Part shown: piece by piece, positions 9,587 through 16,573 of the stretch | Layout: the number at the start of each line of letters is the position of its first letter | Position numbering within the stretch: the first letter of the stretch is position 1 | Assembly: GCA_025358205.1 (NCBI GenBank) | Contig: JANYKG010000072.1 | Location: 1 to 42,442, forward strand | Source: Armatimonadota bacterium | GTDB lineage: Bacteria > Armatimonadota > UBA5829 > DTJY01 | Direction of reading: 5' to 3' | DNA: 42,442 bases | Notes under the pieces: generated by a model | Databases searched by the model: none | Told to the model about the DNA's origin: nothing | Seen by the model: only the letters and a program-made list of their open reading frames with translations | Made by a program: the position numbers and the translations under genes

Positions 9587-11001
9587 TGTTCAGAATGATT
9601 ACTGCACTAACGCTGGGGATTCTGTGCCTGGCTTCAAGCGCTTTCACGGAACAGACTGAACGGGAACTGTATCGCCTTCGGATAATGAATCGCACGGGTG
9701 GCGCAGTCGAAGTGAGCAACGATGGCGGTGGCTCATACCATCGAGTAGGCAAGGTATTACGCGGGGCCACAACTACCAGCAGAGGTTTCGCCGCCAGCGT
9801 ATACGGTGAGCCTGGCAAGGTAGTCGCCACCGCTGTTCACGGCATTCGCATCAAAACCGGCGGACAACGCGATTGCGAAGTCGAAGCCTCTCAGACTCTT
9901 AGTATCATCCCCACTGAGTTTACGCACGCTCCGAACGGGTTCGGTGGTTTCACGGCAGGGACATCAGGCATATACACTGACATCCCTACAGGGGTTTCCA
10001 TCTTTCGGAATCTCGCCCCGTTTGTTGGCAATCGCGTCTACAGACAATCAGGCCCCACACTATCTCCAATGCTGGACGGCTATTATCCCGGTGATGGTGA
10101 TATTCTTGTGGTGTTGTGTTCCATACCCACGCGCTACCCCAGAGAAATTACCGTTGAGAACAAAGCAGGCGGTGCGGTTAAGATGGTTTACAGTGATGCG
10201 AGGGAAGTCGTTGCCGAGGTGGAACGGCCGGTTCGCGGCACCGGCAGATTCGACGCCACCGGGTATACCGGTGTAGGCCGGATTAACACGAATCACACAG
10301 GAGTGCTGACCATATCAACCGCGTCGGTTCACGATGGCGGCAAGGACGGATCGTCACAAGAGACGCGCGGAGGATTCATGATTCAGCCGTCACGCCACGC
10401 GAAAAGCGCACCTGAGATCAATCAGGTCATGGTCGTTCGCCCTGTGACGACGGGCGGCCCGTGGCTGGAAGGTATGCCGCCGCTCTTCTCCGGATTCCTT
10501 GGGTTGGCCTATGATCCACATGACGAGAGCAATTCGTTTCGCGTTGATCTCAAAACTGCCAAATCGGTAGACTGGATTCCCATGCCGGAGATAATCGGCG
10601 CGCATGAAGACTCGCTTATTCACCTGCCGAACAACGTCGGCGCGGTGACTGATATTCGCATTAAGTTCCCGCTTTTCACACCAGACTGGACTAGCCGAAC
10701 TATTCAATCGGAAGCTGATACATACATGACAATGGCAAGGGCGCGGGCCGTTAAGAACCATATTACCATTATTTCGGACGAAAAGCTGACGCTAAATGTG
10801 GACGCAAGTAAGCTGAACGAAGTGGGTTTTGTCACACTGTTCATTGACGGGCGCTTGAGATCATCAACCAACGCACCGCCTTATTCCTTCACGCTGAGCA
10901 CAAAGGACCTTGAACCAGGAGATCACACAGCCCTTATCCGCGCTATGAGCAAAGGTGGATCGCTGCAAAAGGAAGTTACTCGGCAGTTTTTCGTGAATTG
11001 A
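9583..11001 (+). CDS. Secreted protein with internal duplication and C-terminal Ig-like domain
   Basis: No known family is recognised for the whole protein. A signal peptide is visible (MMFRMITALTLGILCLASSAF, probable cleavage near residue 23). A module starting near residue 30 (LRIMNRTGGAVEVS) recurs near residue 187 (ITVENKAGGAVKMV). Each is followed by V-R/L-R-G and a Gly-rich beta segment ending in I-x-T, which suggests an old tandem duplication. The last 70 residues (LNVDASKLNEVGFVTLFIDG... through the APPYSFTLST and LEPGDHTALIRA patterns) look like a bacterial Ig-like fold of the kind found at the C-terminus of exported carbohydrate-active proteins. It is the last gene of the block. A promoter for the next gene overlaps its stop codon. 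Confidence 0.75.
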   Translation: MMFRMITALTLGILCLASSAFTEQTERELYRLRIMNRTGGAVEVSNDGGGSYHRVGKVLRGATTTSRGFAASVYGEPGKVVATAVHGIRIKTGGQRDCEVEASQTLSIIPTEFTHAPNGFGGFTAGTSGIYTDIPTGVSIFRNLAPFVGNRVYRQSGPTLSPMLDGYYPGDGDILVVLCSIPTRYPREITVENKAGGAVKMVYSDAREVVAEVERPVRGTGRFDATGYTGVGRINTNHTGVLTISTASVHDGGKDGSSQETRGGFMIQPSRHAKSAPEINQVMVVRPVTTGGPWLEGMPPLFSGFLGLAYDPHDESNSFRVDLKTAKSVDWIPMPEIIGAHEDSLIHLPNNVGAVTDIRIKFPLFTPDWTSRTIQSEADTYMTMARARAVKNHITIISDEKLTLNVDASKLNEVGFVTLFIDGRLRSSTNAPPYSFTLSTKDLEPGDHTALIRAMSKGGSLQKEVTRQFFVN

Positions 11002-11026
11002 CTGCAGTTGCTCCTCGGTTTATAAT
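10998..11026 (+). promoter_or_regulatory. Predicted sigma-70 promoter for the TPR/zinc-ribbon membrane protein
   Basis: TTGACT at 10998-11003, spacer of exactly 17 nt, TATAAT at 11021-11026. The -35 overlaps the stop codon of the preceding gene. It gives a leader of roughly 55 nt before the start at 11089. Confidence 0.75.
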
Positions 11027-11088
11027 GCGCTTGGTTCACTACCGCAAAGTGTTGGAAAATGATCTGCTGGAAAAAGGTGGAGCGTATC

Positions 11089-11859
11089 ATGGACATCGCA
11101 GGGGTAGTTGGTAGCGTGATAGTAGGCGTCTGCGCCTTTGCGTTTGCAGCCATAATAGCCGGACTCATTCTGCACAAGCTGATAGGCATGTACTTGCTGA
11201 ATGAGTTAAGCCCGATGATGAGCGTGATCGTCATCGGCATATACGTTTGGCTCATCATCTGTCTTGTCACGCTGAAGATTGCACTCGCGATAGGGTTGCT
11301 GGTTCCGCTGATCGCAATACTGGCGCTTCCGGGCGTTGCGAACCGCAGATCAGACCGACTGCTGGATGAAGAGAAGATGGAGCAGTTTCGCGCTGCAATC
11401 GAGAGTGATCCCGGTAATCTGGCGGCGAGGAACAAACTTGCTAACACTTTGTACAAAGTTGGAAATCTTGATGAAGCGATAGAGCAGCTAACAGAAGTCG
11501 TCCGTCTCATGCCGTCAAGTATGGAAGATGCACATCGGCTGCGTCAATACACTGAGGAGCGGGAACAGCAATCTCGTTCAGGGTTGGCATGCCCGGCATG
11601 CGGAAAGCAGAACCCTTTCGGCAGGACGCGCTGCTACTCATGCGAGGCACCGCTCAGCCTCAGCTCCGGTATGGCGGTCTGGCTGCAGTCAACAGCGAAA
11701 TGGCAGATTGTTGCGATATCCCTGGTGACTGTGGCCGGAGCCGCAGCGGTTATGACTTCTCTAACAGCCTTACCTCCAGCCTTGCGCGTGCTTGTGGTAA
11801 TAGTTATGCTCTCCACGGTTGCGGGAATAGGTATCCACCGAGTAAGCCGAATCAAATAA
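11089..11859 (+). CDS. Membrane protein with TPR and zinc-ribbon motifs
   Basis: Unrecognised multi-part membrane protein of 256 residues. I start it at ATG 11089, because GGTGGAG lies 6 nt upstream; an ATG at 11059 would add ten polar residues and has no ribosome site. Two or three N-terminal membrane helices cover about residues 3-85 (AGVVGSVIVGVCAFAFAA; MMSVIVIGIYVWLIIC; LAIGLLVPLIAILALP). A TPR-like repeat pair follows (F-R-A-A-I-E-S-D-P-G-N-L-A-A-R-N-K-L-A-N-T-L-Y, then NLDEAIEQL). Next comes a CPAC...CYSC zinc ribbon near residues 174-192, and two C-terminal helices. TPR and zinc ribbon should lie in the cytoplasm between the helix pairs. The function is likely scaffolding or assembly; no enzymatic motif is seen. 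Confidence 0.75.
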   Translation: MDIAGVVGSVIVGVCAFAFAAIIAGLILHKLIGMYLLNELSPMMSVIVIGIYVWLIICLVTLKIALAIGLLVPLIAILALPGVANRRSDRLLDEEKMEQFRAAIESDPGNLAARNKLANTLYKVGNLDEAIEQLTEVVRLMPSSMEDAHRLRQYTEEREQQSRSGLACPACGKQNPFGRTRCYSCEAPLSLSSGMAVWLQSTAKWQIVAISLVTVAGAAAVMTSLTALPPALRVLVVIVMLSTVAGIGIHRVSRIK

Positions 11860-12022
11860 TCGTGCATTCACATTGGACGAAAGCCGAGCCGACAACGTGT
11901 GTCACGATGACAAAGTTGGCATGAAAAACTGACGCCCACCGGCAAATATTCTGCTGATAACCTGCTGTACAGTCTCCAATTAGCCGATAATCATAGCAAC
12001 ATTAGGCCAAAGGGGATGACAC

Positions 12023-12700
12023 ATGTTAGATAAGCATGAATCTAGCAAGACCTCACCAGCGTCACAGGCAACGGAAATTCGTTCTGAGACCAGGGCTTTG
12101 ACGGAGATGCTTAACCTCCGTGCGTCCAGTACCGGCGCTCCTGACGGGCATAGTGAACGGGTGGCTGTGTATGCGGTGGCCATAGGCGCGCAGCTTGATC
12201 TGTCCGAGAAATCTCTTGCAGATTTGCGGTCGGCAGCCATTCTCCACGATGTTGGCAAGGTCGGCATTTCGCGTCAGATAGTTGACAAGCTTGGCCGCCT
12301 TACTGACCGCGAGTTTGAGATAATGAGGCTGCATTCCACAATCGCCATTCGCATGCTTGAACGCGTAGAAGGCCTCACCGATGCACTCCCTATGATAAAA
12401 CACCACCACGAACGATTTGACGGAAAAGGCTATCCCGATGGTATTCCCGGACATGATATCCCGATGGGCGCCAGGATAATAGCTGTGGCCGAGACCTTCG
12501 ACATGCTCGTGACCACACTGCCGTGGAGAGATGCCATGAGTCTGGATTGTGCGGTGGAAGAACTCCAGCGTTGCTCCGGAACTCAGTTCGATCCGATGAT
12601 AGTGGACGCATTTCTCAGCATTCTGAAGAGTCAGAAAGTTGATCTACCCGACGACGTAAAGGTCCAGGTTCGCAGGCCAAAGTCGAACAGCGCCAACTAG
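12023..12700 (+). CDS. HD-GYP domain phosphodiesterase (c-di-GMP or related)
   Basis: Compact HD-GYP protein, 225 residues, with no receiver or sensor domain ahead of the catalytic part. The HD pair is H75-D76 (ILHDVGKVGI). The second metal and GYP block is H127-HHE...DGKGYPDG with G136-Y137-P138, and the downstream AVAETFDML helix is standard. These residues predict hydrolysis of cyclic di-GMP, though some HD-GYP proteins act on other cyclic dinucleotides. The N-terminal 35 residues are polar and poorly conserved. AGGGG lies about 8 nt before the ATG. It sits between a membrane protein and a convergent RAM-domain gene. pilT is 1.3 kb downstream, a possible link through surface motility, but this is inference. 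Confidence 0.88.
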   Translation: MLDKHESSKTSPASQATEIRSETRALTEMLNLRASSTGAPDGHSERVAVYAVAIGAQLDLSEKSLADLRSAAILHDVGKVGISRQIVDKLGRLTDREFEIMRLHSTIAIRMLERVEGLTDALPMIKHHHERFDGKGYPDGIPGHDIPMGARIIAVAETFDMLVTTLPWRDAMSLDCAVEELQRCSGTQFDPMIVDAFLSILKSQKVDLPDDVKVQVRRPKSNSAN

Positions 12701-12740
12701 TCGGCCAGGACGGAGTCATACTCACACTGAACGAATCGGC

Positions 12741-13022
12741 CTAATCATTTCCGCCGATGTCGAAGATATGATCCAGATCATGCTTGGAGTAGGTGCGAAA
12801 GGCCATATGTGTTCGTGTTCCGGTTATGTTTGGCATTTTCGATAACTTCTCTGTGACCAGCGTGGCGAGTTGTTCGTATTCCTGAACCCGCACAATCGCT
12901 ATTATGTCGAACTCCCCGGAAACCGAGTAGACCTCAGCTATACCGTCTATCTCGGCCAGTTCTTGAGCGGTTTCAGGTATTTTCATCCTATCAGCGCTAA
13001 TCAGGACTATGGATGTAACCAT
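12741..13022 (-). CDS. Stand-alone Lrp/AsnC-type ligand-binding (RAM) domain protein
   Basis: A 93-residue protein consisting almost only of the alpha-beta RAM domain of the Lrp/AsnC family. Typical features are V-T-S-I-V-L-I-S at the start, then the PETAQELAEIDGIAEVYSVSG helix-strand, EFDIIAIVRV, and a final TGTRTHMAFRTY strand. There is no N-terminal helix-turn-helix. Such single-domain forms bind amino acids and pair in oligomers; some modulate full-length Lrp proteins (family knowledge). AAGGAG sits 8 nt before the ATG at 13022. The promoter on the same strand carries an inverted repeat over the -10. It is divergent from tRNA-Ala. Confidence 0.88.
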   Translation of the reverse strand: MVTSIVLISADRMKIPETAQELAEIDGIAEVYSVSGEFDIIAIVRVQEYEQLATLVTEKLSKMPNITGTRTHMAFRTYSKHDLDHIFDIGGND

Positions 13023-13054
13023 GCATGCAACTCCTTTTCTCAGAATGTGATTGG

Positions 13055-13077
13055 ATGTCGTTTTGATTGTACGACAT
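13055..13077 (-). promoter_or_regulatory. Inverted repeat over the -10 of the RAM-domain gene
   Basis: ATGTCGT at 13055-13061, nine bases, then ACGACAT at 13071-13077: a perfect 7-bp inverted repeat with a 9-nt spacer covering the predicted -10 (13066-13071). Its centre-to-centre spacing (16 bp) suits a dimeric DNA-binding regulator. The binding protein is unknown. Confidence 0.45.
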
Positions 13078-13095
13078 AGTCAACTAACAGTGCAA
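13066..13095 (-). promoter_or_regulatory. Predicted sigma-70 promoter for the RAM-domain gene
   Basis: Read on the minus strand: TTGCAC at 13095-13090, an 18-nt spacer, TACAAT at 13071-13066. It gives a leader of roughly 35 nt to the start at 13022. Confidence 0.55.
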
Positions 13096-13116
13096 GAAAT
13101 ATCGTGGCCGATAGTG

Positions 13117-13145
13117 TTGCATGGTGCGGAGTTTTGTTGTATAAT
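13117..13145 (+). promoter_or_regulatory. Predicted sigma-70 promoter for tRNA-Ala
   Basis: TTGCAT at 13117-13122, 17-nt spacer, TATAAT at 13140-13145. The tRNA 5' end lies 14 nt downstream of the -10, so the primary transcript has only a short 5' leader. Confidence 0.75.
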
Positions 13146-13159
13146 AACGCCGATGACGT

Positions 13160-13235
13160 GGGGGTTTAGCTCAGCTGGGAGAGCGTCACGCTGGCAGCGT
13201 GAATGTCAGGGGTTCGAATCCCCTAACCTCCACCA
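13160..13235 (+). tRNA. tRNA-Ala (anticodon GGC)
   Basis: A 76-nt cloverleaf with encoded CCA at 13233-13235. The acceptor GGGGGTT pairs with AACCTCC and includes the G3-U70 wobble pair that is the identity element for alanyl-tRNA synthetase. The D-arm has the usual AGCTCAGCTGGGAGAGC. The anticodon stem TCACG/CGTGA holds the loop CTGGCAG with GGC at positions 34-36. The T-arm is AGGGG-TTCGAAT-CCCCT. It reads GCC and GCU codons. Confidence 0.98.
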
Positions 13236-13241
13236 CTTCTT

Positions 13242-13275
13242 TGCCGATGCGATCAGGTTACCTGGCGCATCGGCA
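13242..13275 (+). terminator. Hairpin just after tRNA-Ala
   Basis: TGCCGATGCG at 13242-13251 pairs perfectly with CGCATCGGCA at 13266-13275; the 14-nt loop has a further CAGGT/ACCTG pairing. No T-run follows, so it may be a weak terminator or a processing and stability structure rather than a strong intrinsic terminator. The next gene starts 23 nt later. Confidence 0.5.
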
Positions 13276-13298
13276 TTAGCATAAGGGGACCTCCCACA

Positions 13299-14009
13299 GT
13301 GAAATCCTCAAGGCGATTTCTCACAGAAATGCGGTTGCTTATAGTGGCTGTCGCGCTTCTAGTGCGGTTAGCCTTACCATCATGCGCAGTTCCAACCAAG
13401 CCTGACACAAAACTCCAGACGATGCCGGATGTACTTGTCTGGATAGATGCCCGGAATCCACACTCGGCTTTTGTAGGAATCATCTACCCCAAGCTAGTAT
13501 CCCGCACAGAGGCTGAGACCGCTGTGGCGGCGCTATTACGCGAAACCGGGTGGGTTGCACAGAACATCAACGTATCAGACGGCAGCGCAACCAATCCCGG
13601 TGAAAAGCCGATGACAGCCGTTGATTTCAACACCACAGCGGGGCTGGAATTGGCCAGTGGTTATCTTCCCATCGAGCCAATCATCAAAGCGTTCCGAAAC
13701 ACGAATCTGATGGAGATACAGTACGTGCTTCCACAGCAGTTTTTTTTCAGGGGACTCGGTGATTACAAGAACAAGTACGTGCAGATCAAGCTTGTAGCCG
13801 GCAGCAACGCGTACAGGTATTCAATACGAGTTACTGACGCGAGCTTTACCAATCTGAACCTGCCCGGACCGAGCACATCAAGTGCGCAAACCCCGGCGTC
13901 ACCGAATAGCGGATACACTGTAAAGGTTCTCATTGTCCTGCTTGCCATCATCACTGCAGTAATTGTATTTATGATTGCCAGGCGTGCCACCAGTGCGCGC
14001 GAGAAGTAA
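13299..14009 (+). CDS. Membrane-anchored exported protein upstream of pilT
   Basis: Unrecognised protein of 236 residues. The N-terminus is a signal sequence (basic MKSSRRFLTEMR, then LLIVAVALLVRLALPSC), possibly with a non-standard lipobox ending at that Cys. The middle 150 residues would be extracytoplasmic. A Ser/Pro-rich stretch (GPSTSSAQTPASPNSG) leads to a C-terminal membrane helix, VLIVLLAIITAVIVFMIA, and the basic tail RRATSAREK. GTG at 13299 has AAGGGG 10 nt upstream; ATG at 13329 would shorten the n-region but keep the signal. The stop is 12 nt before pilT, so co-transcription with pilT is likely and a role at the cell surface or in pilus function is possible. Confidence 0.7.
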   Translation: MKSSRRFLTEMRLLIVAVALLVRLALPSCAVPTKPDTKLQTMPDVLVWIDARNPHSAFVGIIYPKLVSRTEAETAVAALLRETGWVAQNINVSDGSATNPGEKPMTAVDFNTTAGLELASGYLPIEPIIKAFRNTNLMEIQYVLPQQFFFRGLGDYKNKYVQIKLVAGSNAYRYSIRVTDASFTNLNLPGPSTSSAQTPASPNSGYTVKVLIVLLAIITAVIVFMIARRATSAREK

Positions 14010-14021
14010 GGAGTCATTAGG

Positions 14022-15077
14022 ATGAAAATCGAGGAGCTATCCGCACTCTCAGCCGAGCAGAATGCGTCCGACCTTTTTCTCAAGGAAGGCGCACCGCCGA
14101 CTTTGCGCGTGAACGGCAAGATCGTGCAGCTAGACCTGCCGCCCCTTACATCGGATGAGGTTCGTGACCTGGCATATGCCACTATGGCCCCGGATCAGAT
14201 AGCGCGATTCGAACGACGGCATGAGCTTGACCTCGCTTTTACCATTCCAGGAGTCTCCAGATTCCGCGCGAACATTTACCAGCAACGCGGCAGCATGGGT
14301 ATGGTGCTCAGGCTGATACCTCTTTCCATCTACACGCTGGACGATCTGGGAATGCCGCCCGGACTCAAAGACCTTGCCATTCATCGCCAGGGGCTTATAC
14401 TGGTTACTGGTCCCACCGGATGCGGAAAGTCTACCACACTGGCAGCCATCATTGACCTGATCAACAGCACCAGGCACTGCAATATAGTCACTGTTGAGGA
14501 TCCGATTGAATTCCTACATCAGGACAAACTTGCGATCGTCAGCCAGCGCGAGGTCGGCATTGACACGGAGTCGTTCACCGAGGCGCTCAAGTACGTTGTG
14601 CGTCAGAGTCCAGATGTGATTCTGATTGGCGAGATGCGCGACATAGAAACCATGCATGTAGCCCTCGCCGCCTCCGAGACCGGCCACCTTGTGCTATCCA
14701 CGGTGCATACGACCAGCGCTGCAGAGACTCTGGACCGCATCATCAATATGTTTCCTCCGCATGAGAAACAGCAGATATCTCTCCGTATGGCAAACTGTCT
14801 TAGAGGTATAGTTTCCCAGAAGTTGCTTCCCACGGCTACGGGAGCAGGGCGGATTGCCGCTGTAGAAGTTATGGCAGCCACACCTACCATCAGCAAACTG
14901 ATAGAGGAAGGCAGATCAGGGCAAATCTACTCGGCGATCAGTGAAGGCGCATTCTGGGGTATGCAGACGATGAACCAGTGCCTCGTCAAACACTTCAAGG
15001 CCGGGCTGATAAACGAGGAAGAAGCGTTCTTCAACGCTGGAAACCTTACCGAATTGAAGCAGATGATGCGCCGTTAG
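14022..15077 (+). CDS. pilT: Twitching motility ATPase PilT
   Basis: Hexameric AAA-like ATPase that drives type IV pilus retraction. At 351 residues it is normal length. The N-terminal PAS-like domain (ASDLFLKEGAPPTLRVNG) is followed by the core: Walker A G130-PTGCGKST with K136, the Asp box VEDPIEF, the Walker B LIGEMRD, and the His box HLVLSTVHTTSAAETLDRII. PilT proteins usually carry AIRNLIRE near the C-terminus; here the end is FWGMQTMNQCLVKHFKAG, consistent with the PilT/PilU group. AAGGAG lies 7-8 nt before the ATG. The stop overlaps that of the convergent phosphorylase by 4 nt. No other pilus genes are in the window. Confidence 0.93.
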   Translation: MKIEELSALSAEQNASDLFLKEGAPPTLRVNGKIVQLDLPPLTSDEVRDLAYATMAPDQIARFERRHELDLAFTIPGVSRFRANIYQQRGSMGMVLRLIPLSIYTLDDLGMPPGLKDLAIHRQGLILVTGPTGCGKSTTLAAIIDLINSTRHCNIVTVEDPIEFLHQDKLAIVSQREVGIDTESFTEALKYVVRQSPDVILIGEMRDIETMHVALAASETGHLVLSTVHTTSAAETLDRIINMFPPHEKQQISLRMANCLRGIVSQKLLPTATGAGRIAAVEVMAATPTISKLIEEGRSGQIYSAISEGAFWGMQTMNQCLVKHFKAGLINEEEAFFNAGNLTELKQMMRR

Positions 15078-15829
15078 TCCAGCGAATATGCATTGCCCGT
15101 TTCAGATAGTTGAGCGATGGTAGACTCTAGTATGACCTGTATATCCTGATGACGGGCGGCAACGGTGTGAACCACCTCGTCATGGCTTATCGCGCTCTTG
15201 GAGATTCCGGCTGCGTAGTTTGTCACTATGGCCAGCGATGCGTAGCATATGTCCAGTTCTCTGGCCAGGACAACCTCAGGCACGCCGGTCATCCCTACCA
15301 CGTCGGCGCCCCACTGAGCAAACATCCGAATCTCTGCCGGTGTCTCATATCGCGGGCCGTTTACGCACAGATACACAACCTGGCGAGCAAGCGAGATACC
15401 GGCGTTGGCGGCTGATTGCTCGATTGACGCTGATAGGGCAGGGCAGTATGCCGATGTGACATCGGTATGCACCACCCGATCTCCGGGACTTACGTATATG
15501 GTGGCATCGTTGCGATGGGTGAAGTCAATGAAATCGGCAAGCACAGCCAGGTCGCCGGGCACAAGGTCCTCTCTCAGCGAGCCAACAGCGGCCGTTGCGA
15601 GTATCTTTGTCACCCCTGCCTGGTGCATAGCCCACATGTTCGCCCTGCAGTTCACCAGGTGAGCCGGCACATTACATCCAGGCCCGTGGCGCTGTACGAG
15701 TAGAACATCCATACCGCCGATGGTAACTGTGGCGATAGAAGCAGTCCCGAATGGAGTTGTGACCTGGCTCCACTCTCGATCAGGTGTGAGATGATCCATA
15801 CCCGTGCCGGCCATTAACCCTATCTTCAT
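15074..15829 (-). CDS. Purine nucleoside phosphorylase of the MTAP/PNP family, probably 6-oxopurine specific
   Basis: Trimeric phosphorylase that cleaves purine nucleosides with phosphate in salvage. Family signatures are K-I-G-L-M-A-G-T-G-M at the start, the QRHGPGCNVPAHLVN substrate loop, ATAAVGSL, and NGPRYETPAEIRMF with VGMTGVPE. Adenine-specific MTAPs carry an Asp-containing D-x-D base-recognition motif. Here that place reads N-Y-A-A-G-I-S-K, which suggests a 6-oxopurine substrate such as inosine, guanosine or methylthioinosine. The start is ATG at 15829 because GGAGG lies 9 nt upstream; the reading frame stays open to 15904 but that region holds the promoter. The length is 251 residues. 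Confidence 0.88.
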   Translation of the reverse strand: MKIGLMAGTGMDHLTPDREWSQVTTPFGTASIATVTIGGMDVLLVQRHGPGCNVPAHLVNCRANMWAMHQAGVTKILATAAVGSLREDLVPGDLAVLADFIDFTHRNDATIYVSPGDRVVHTDVTSAYCPALSASIEQSAANAGISLARQVVYLCVNGPRYETPAEIRMFAQWGADVVGMTGVPEVVLARELDICYASLAIVTNYAAGISKSAISHDEVVHTVAARHQDIQVILESTIAQLSETGNAYSLD

Positions 15830-16166
15830 GAACTGTGTCCTCCAATAGCGCTCATTCCGGTAACATTGTAGGACAACCGACGCTTGCATGCAATACCTGT
15901 TCAAGCATTGCGCTTAGAATTTACGAGTTGCTGGGTATAAAGGTTACACGCAATGCCGCTCATGCCTTTTCTGCAGACACGCCCATGGAGGAAATATTAC
16001 ACATGGTGTTGAATGGTTACCTTACCGGCTATTGTCTATCAGAATAGCATATCTCAGGGAATCCCGGACGCGGCAAAGCGTCTTTCCAGCTAGTCACTCA
16101 TCGTAAATGTAATCCGAGCAGTTAAGGCATACTCTTACTGTCAGTAGCTCGAAGGGAAGGCAGCTA
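15830..16166. other. Divergent intergenic region between phosphorylase and STAS gene
   Basis: The stretch holds the phosphorylase promoter (15865-15893, minus) on its left. The plus-strand reading from 15835 to 16047 is open for 70 codons but has no ribosome site or family signature, so I do not call a gene. GGAGG at 15988-15992 lies 11 nt before a 14-codon reading (16003-16047), too little to support a peptide. I cannot find a convincing promoter for the STAS gene here. Confidence 0.5.
15865..15893 (-). promoter_or_regulatory. Predicted sigma-70 promoter for the purine nucleoside phosphorylase
   Basis: On the minus strand: TTGCAT at 15893-15888, 17-nt spacer, TACAAT at 15870-15865. The start codon at 15829 follows after about 30 nt of leader. 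Confidence 0.7.
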
Positions 16167-16550
16167 ATGGACACTGATCTGAATCTTGCCATCAACCGTA
16201 CATCCGATATCCCCGTGCTTGACGTTAGCGGCGACGTGGATGAGTTCACTTGCGCGAAGCTCAGAGAAGCGCTTAGATCGTTTATTCGTGAGGGCGAGTT
16301 TCGAATTGTAGTGAATGTCAGCGGAGTAAAGTTCATGGATAGCTCCGGGCTTGGCACACTAGTAGGTGGACTGAGGCGTATGATGGAAAATAACGGTGGT
16401 CTAGCTCTGTCTGGAACGAACAGTCAGGTGGAGCGCATTTTGACAGTCACTGGACTAGACCGAATACTCAAACTGCATAATGATGACTACACAGCCGCAT
16501 GCAGTCTCAGAACACAGGAAGAAGAAAGAAAAACCGCAGTAACGCAGTAA
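16167..16550 (+). CDS. STAS-domain anti-sigma factor antagonist
   Basis: SpoIIAA/RsbV-type protein of 127 residues that would free a sigma factor by binding its anti-sigma kinase when dephosphorylated. The domain runs from residue 5 to about 108. The phosphorylated Ser lies in M-D58-S-S-G-L-G-T-L, and the GDVDEFTCAKLREAL helix is typical. No cognate anti-sigma kinase (RsbW/SpoIIAB) or sigma factor is in the window. The last 15 residues (TQEEERKTAVTQ) are charged. AAGGGAAGG lies about 6 nt before the ATG. It is followed within 25 nt by a glycosyltransferase on the same strand, so the two are probably co-transcribed. Confidence 0.93.
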   Translation: MDTDLNLAINRTSDIPVLDVSGDVDEFTCAKLREALRSFIREGEFRIVVNVSGVKFMDSSGLGTLVGGLRRMMENNGGLALSGTNSQVERILTVTGLDRILKLHNDDYTAACSLRTQEEERKTAVTQ

Positions 16551-16573
16551 CTGAAAAAGCGAGGACCAGTATA

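Noticed and set aside
15835-16047. 70-codon reading in the phosphorylase-STAS gap
   Set aside because: It overlaps the phosphorylase promoter, has no ribosome site at its start and no recognisable domain.
16499-16573. GT4 start at ATG 16499
   Set aside because: It overlaps the STAS gene by 52 nt without a ribosome site, while TTG 16574 has GAGGA 8 nt upstream. It cannot be fully excluded.
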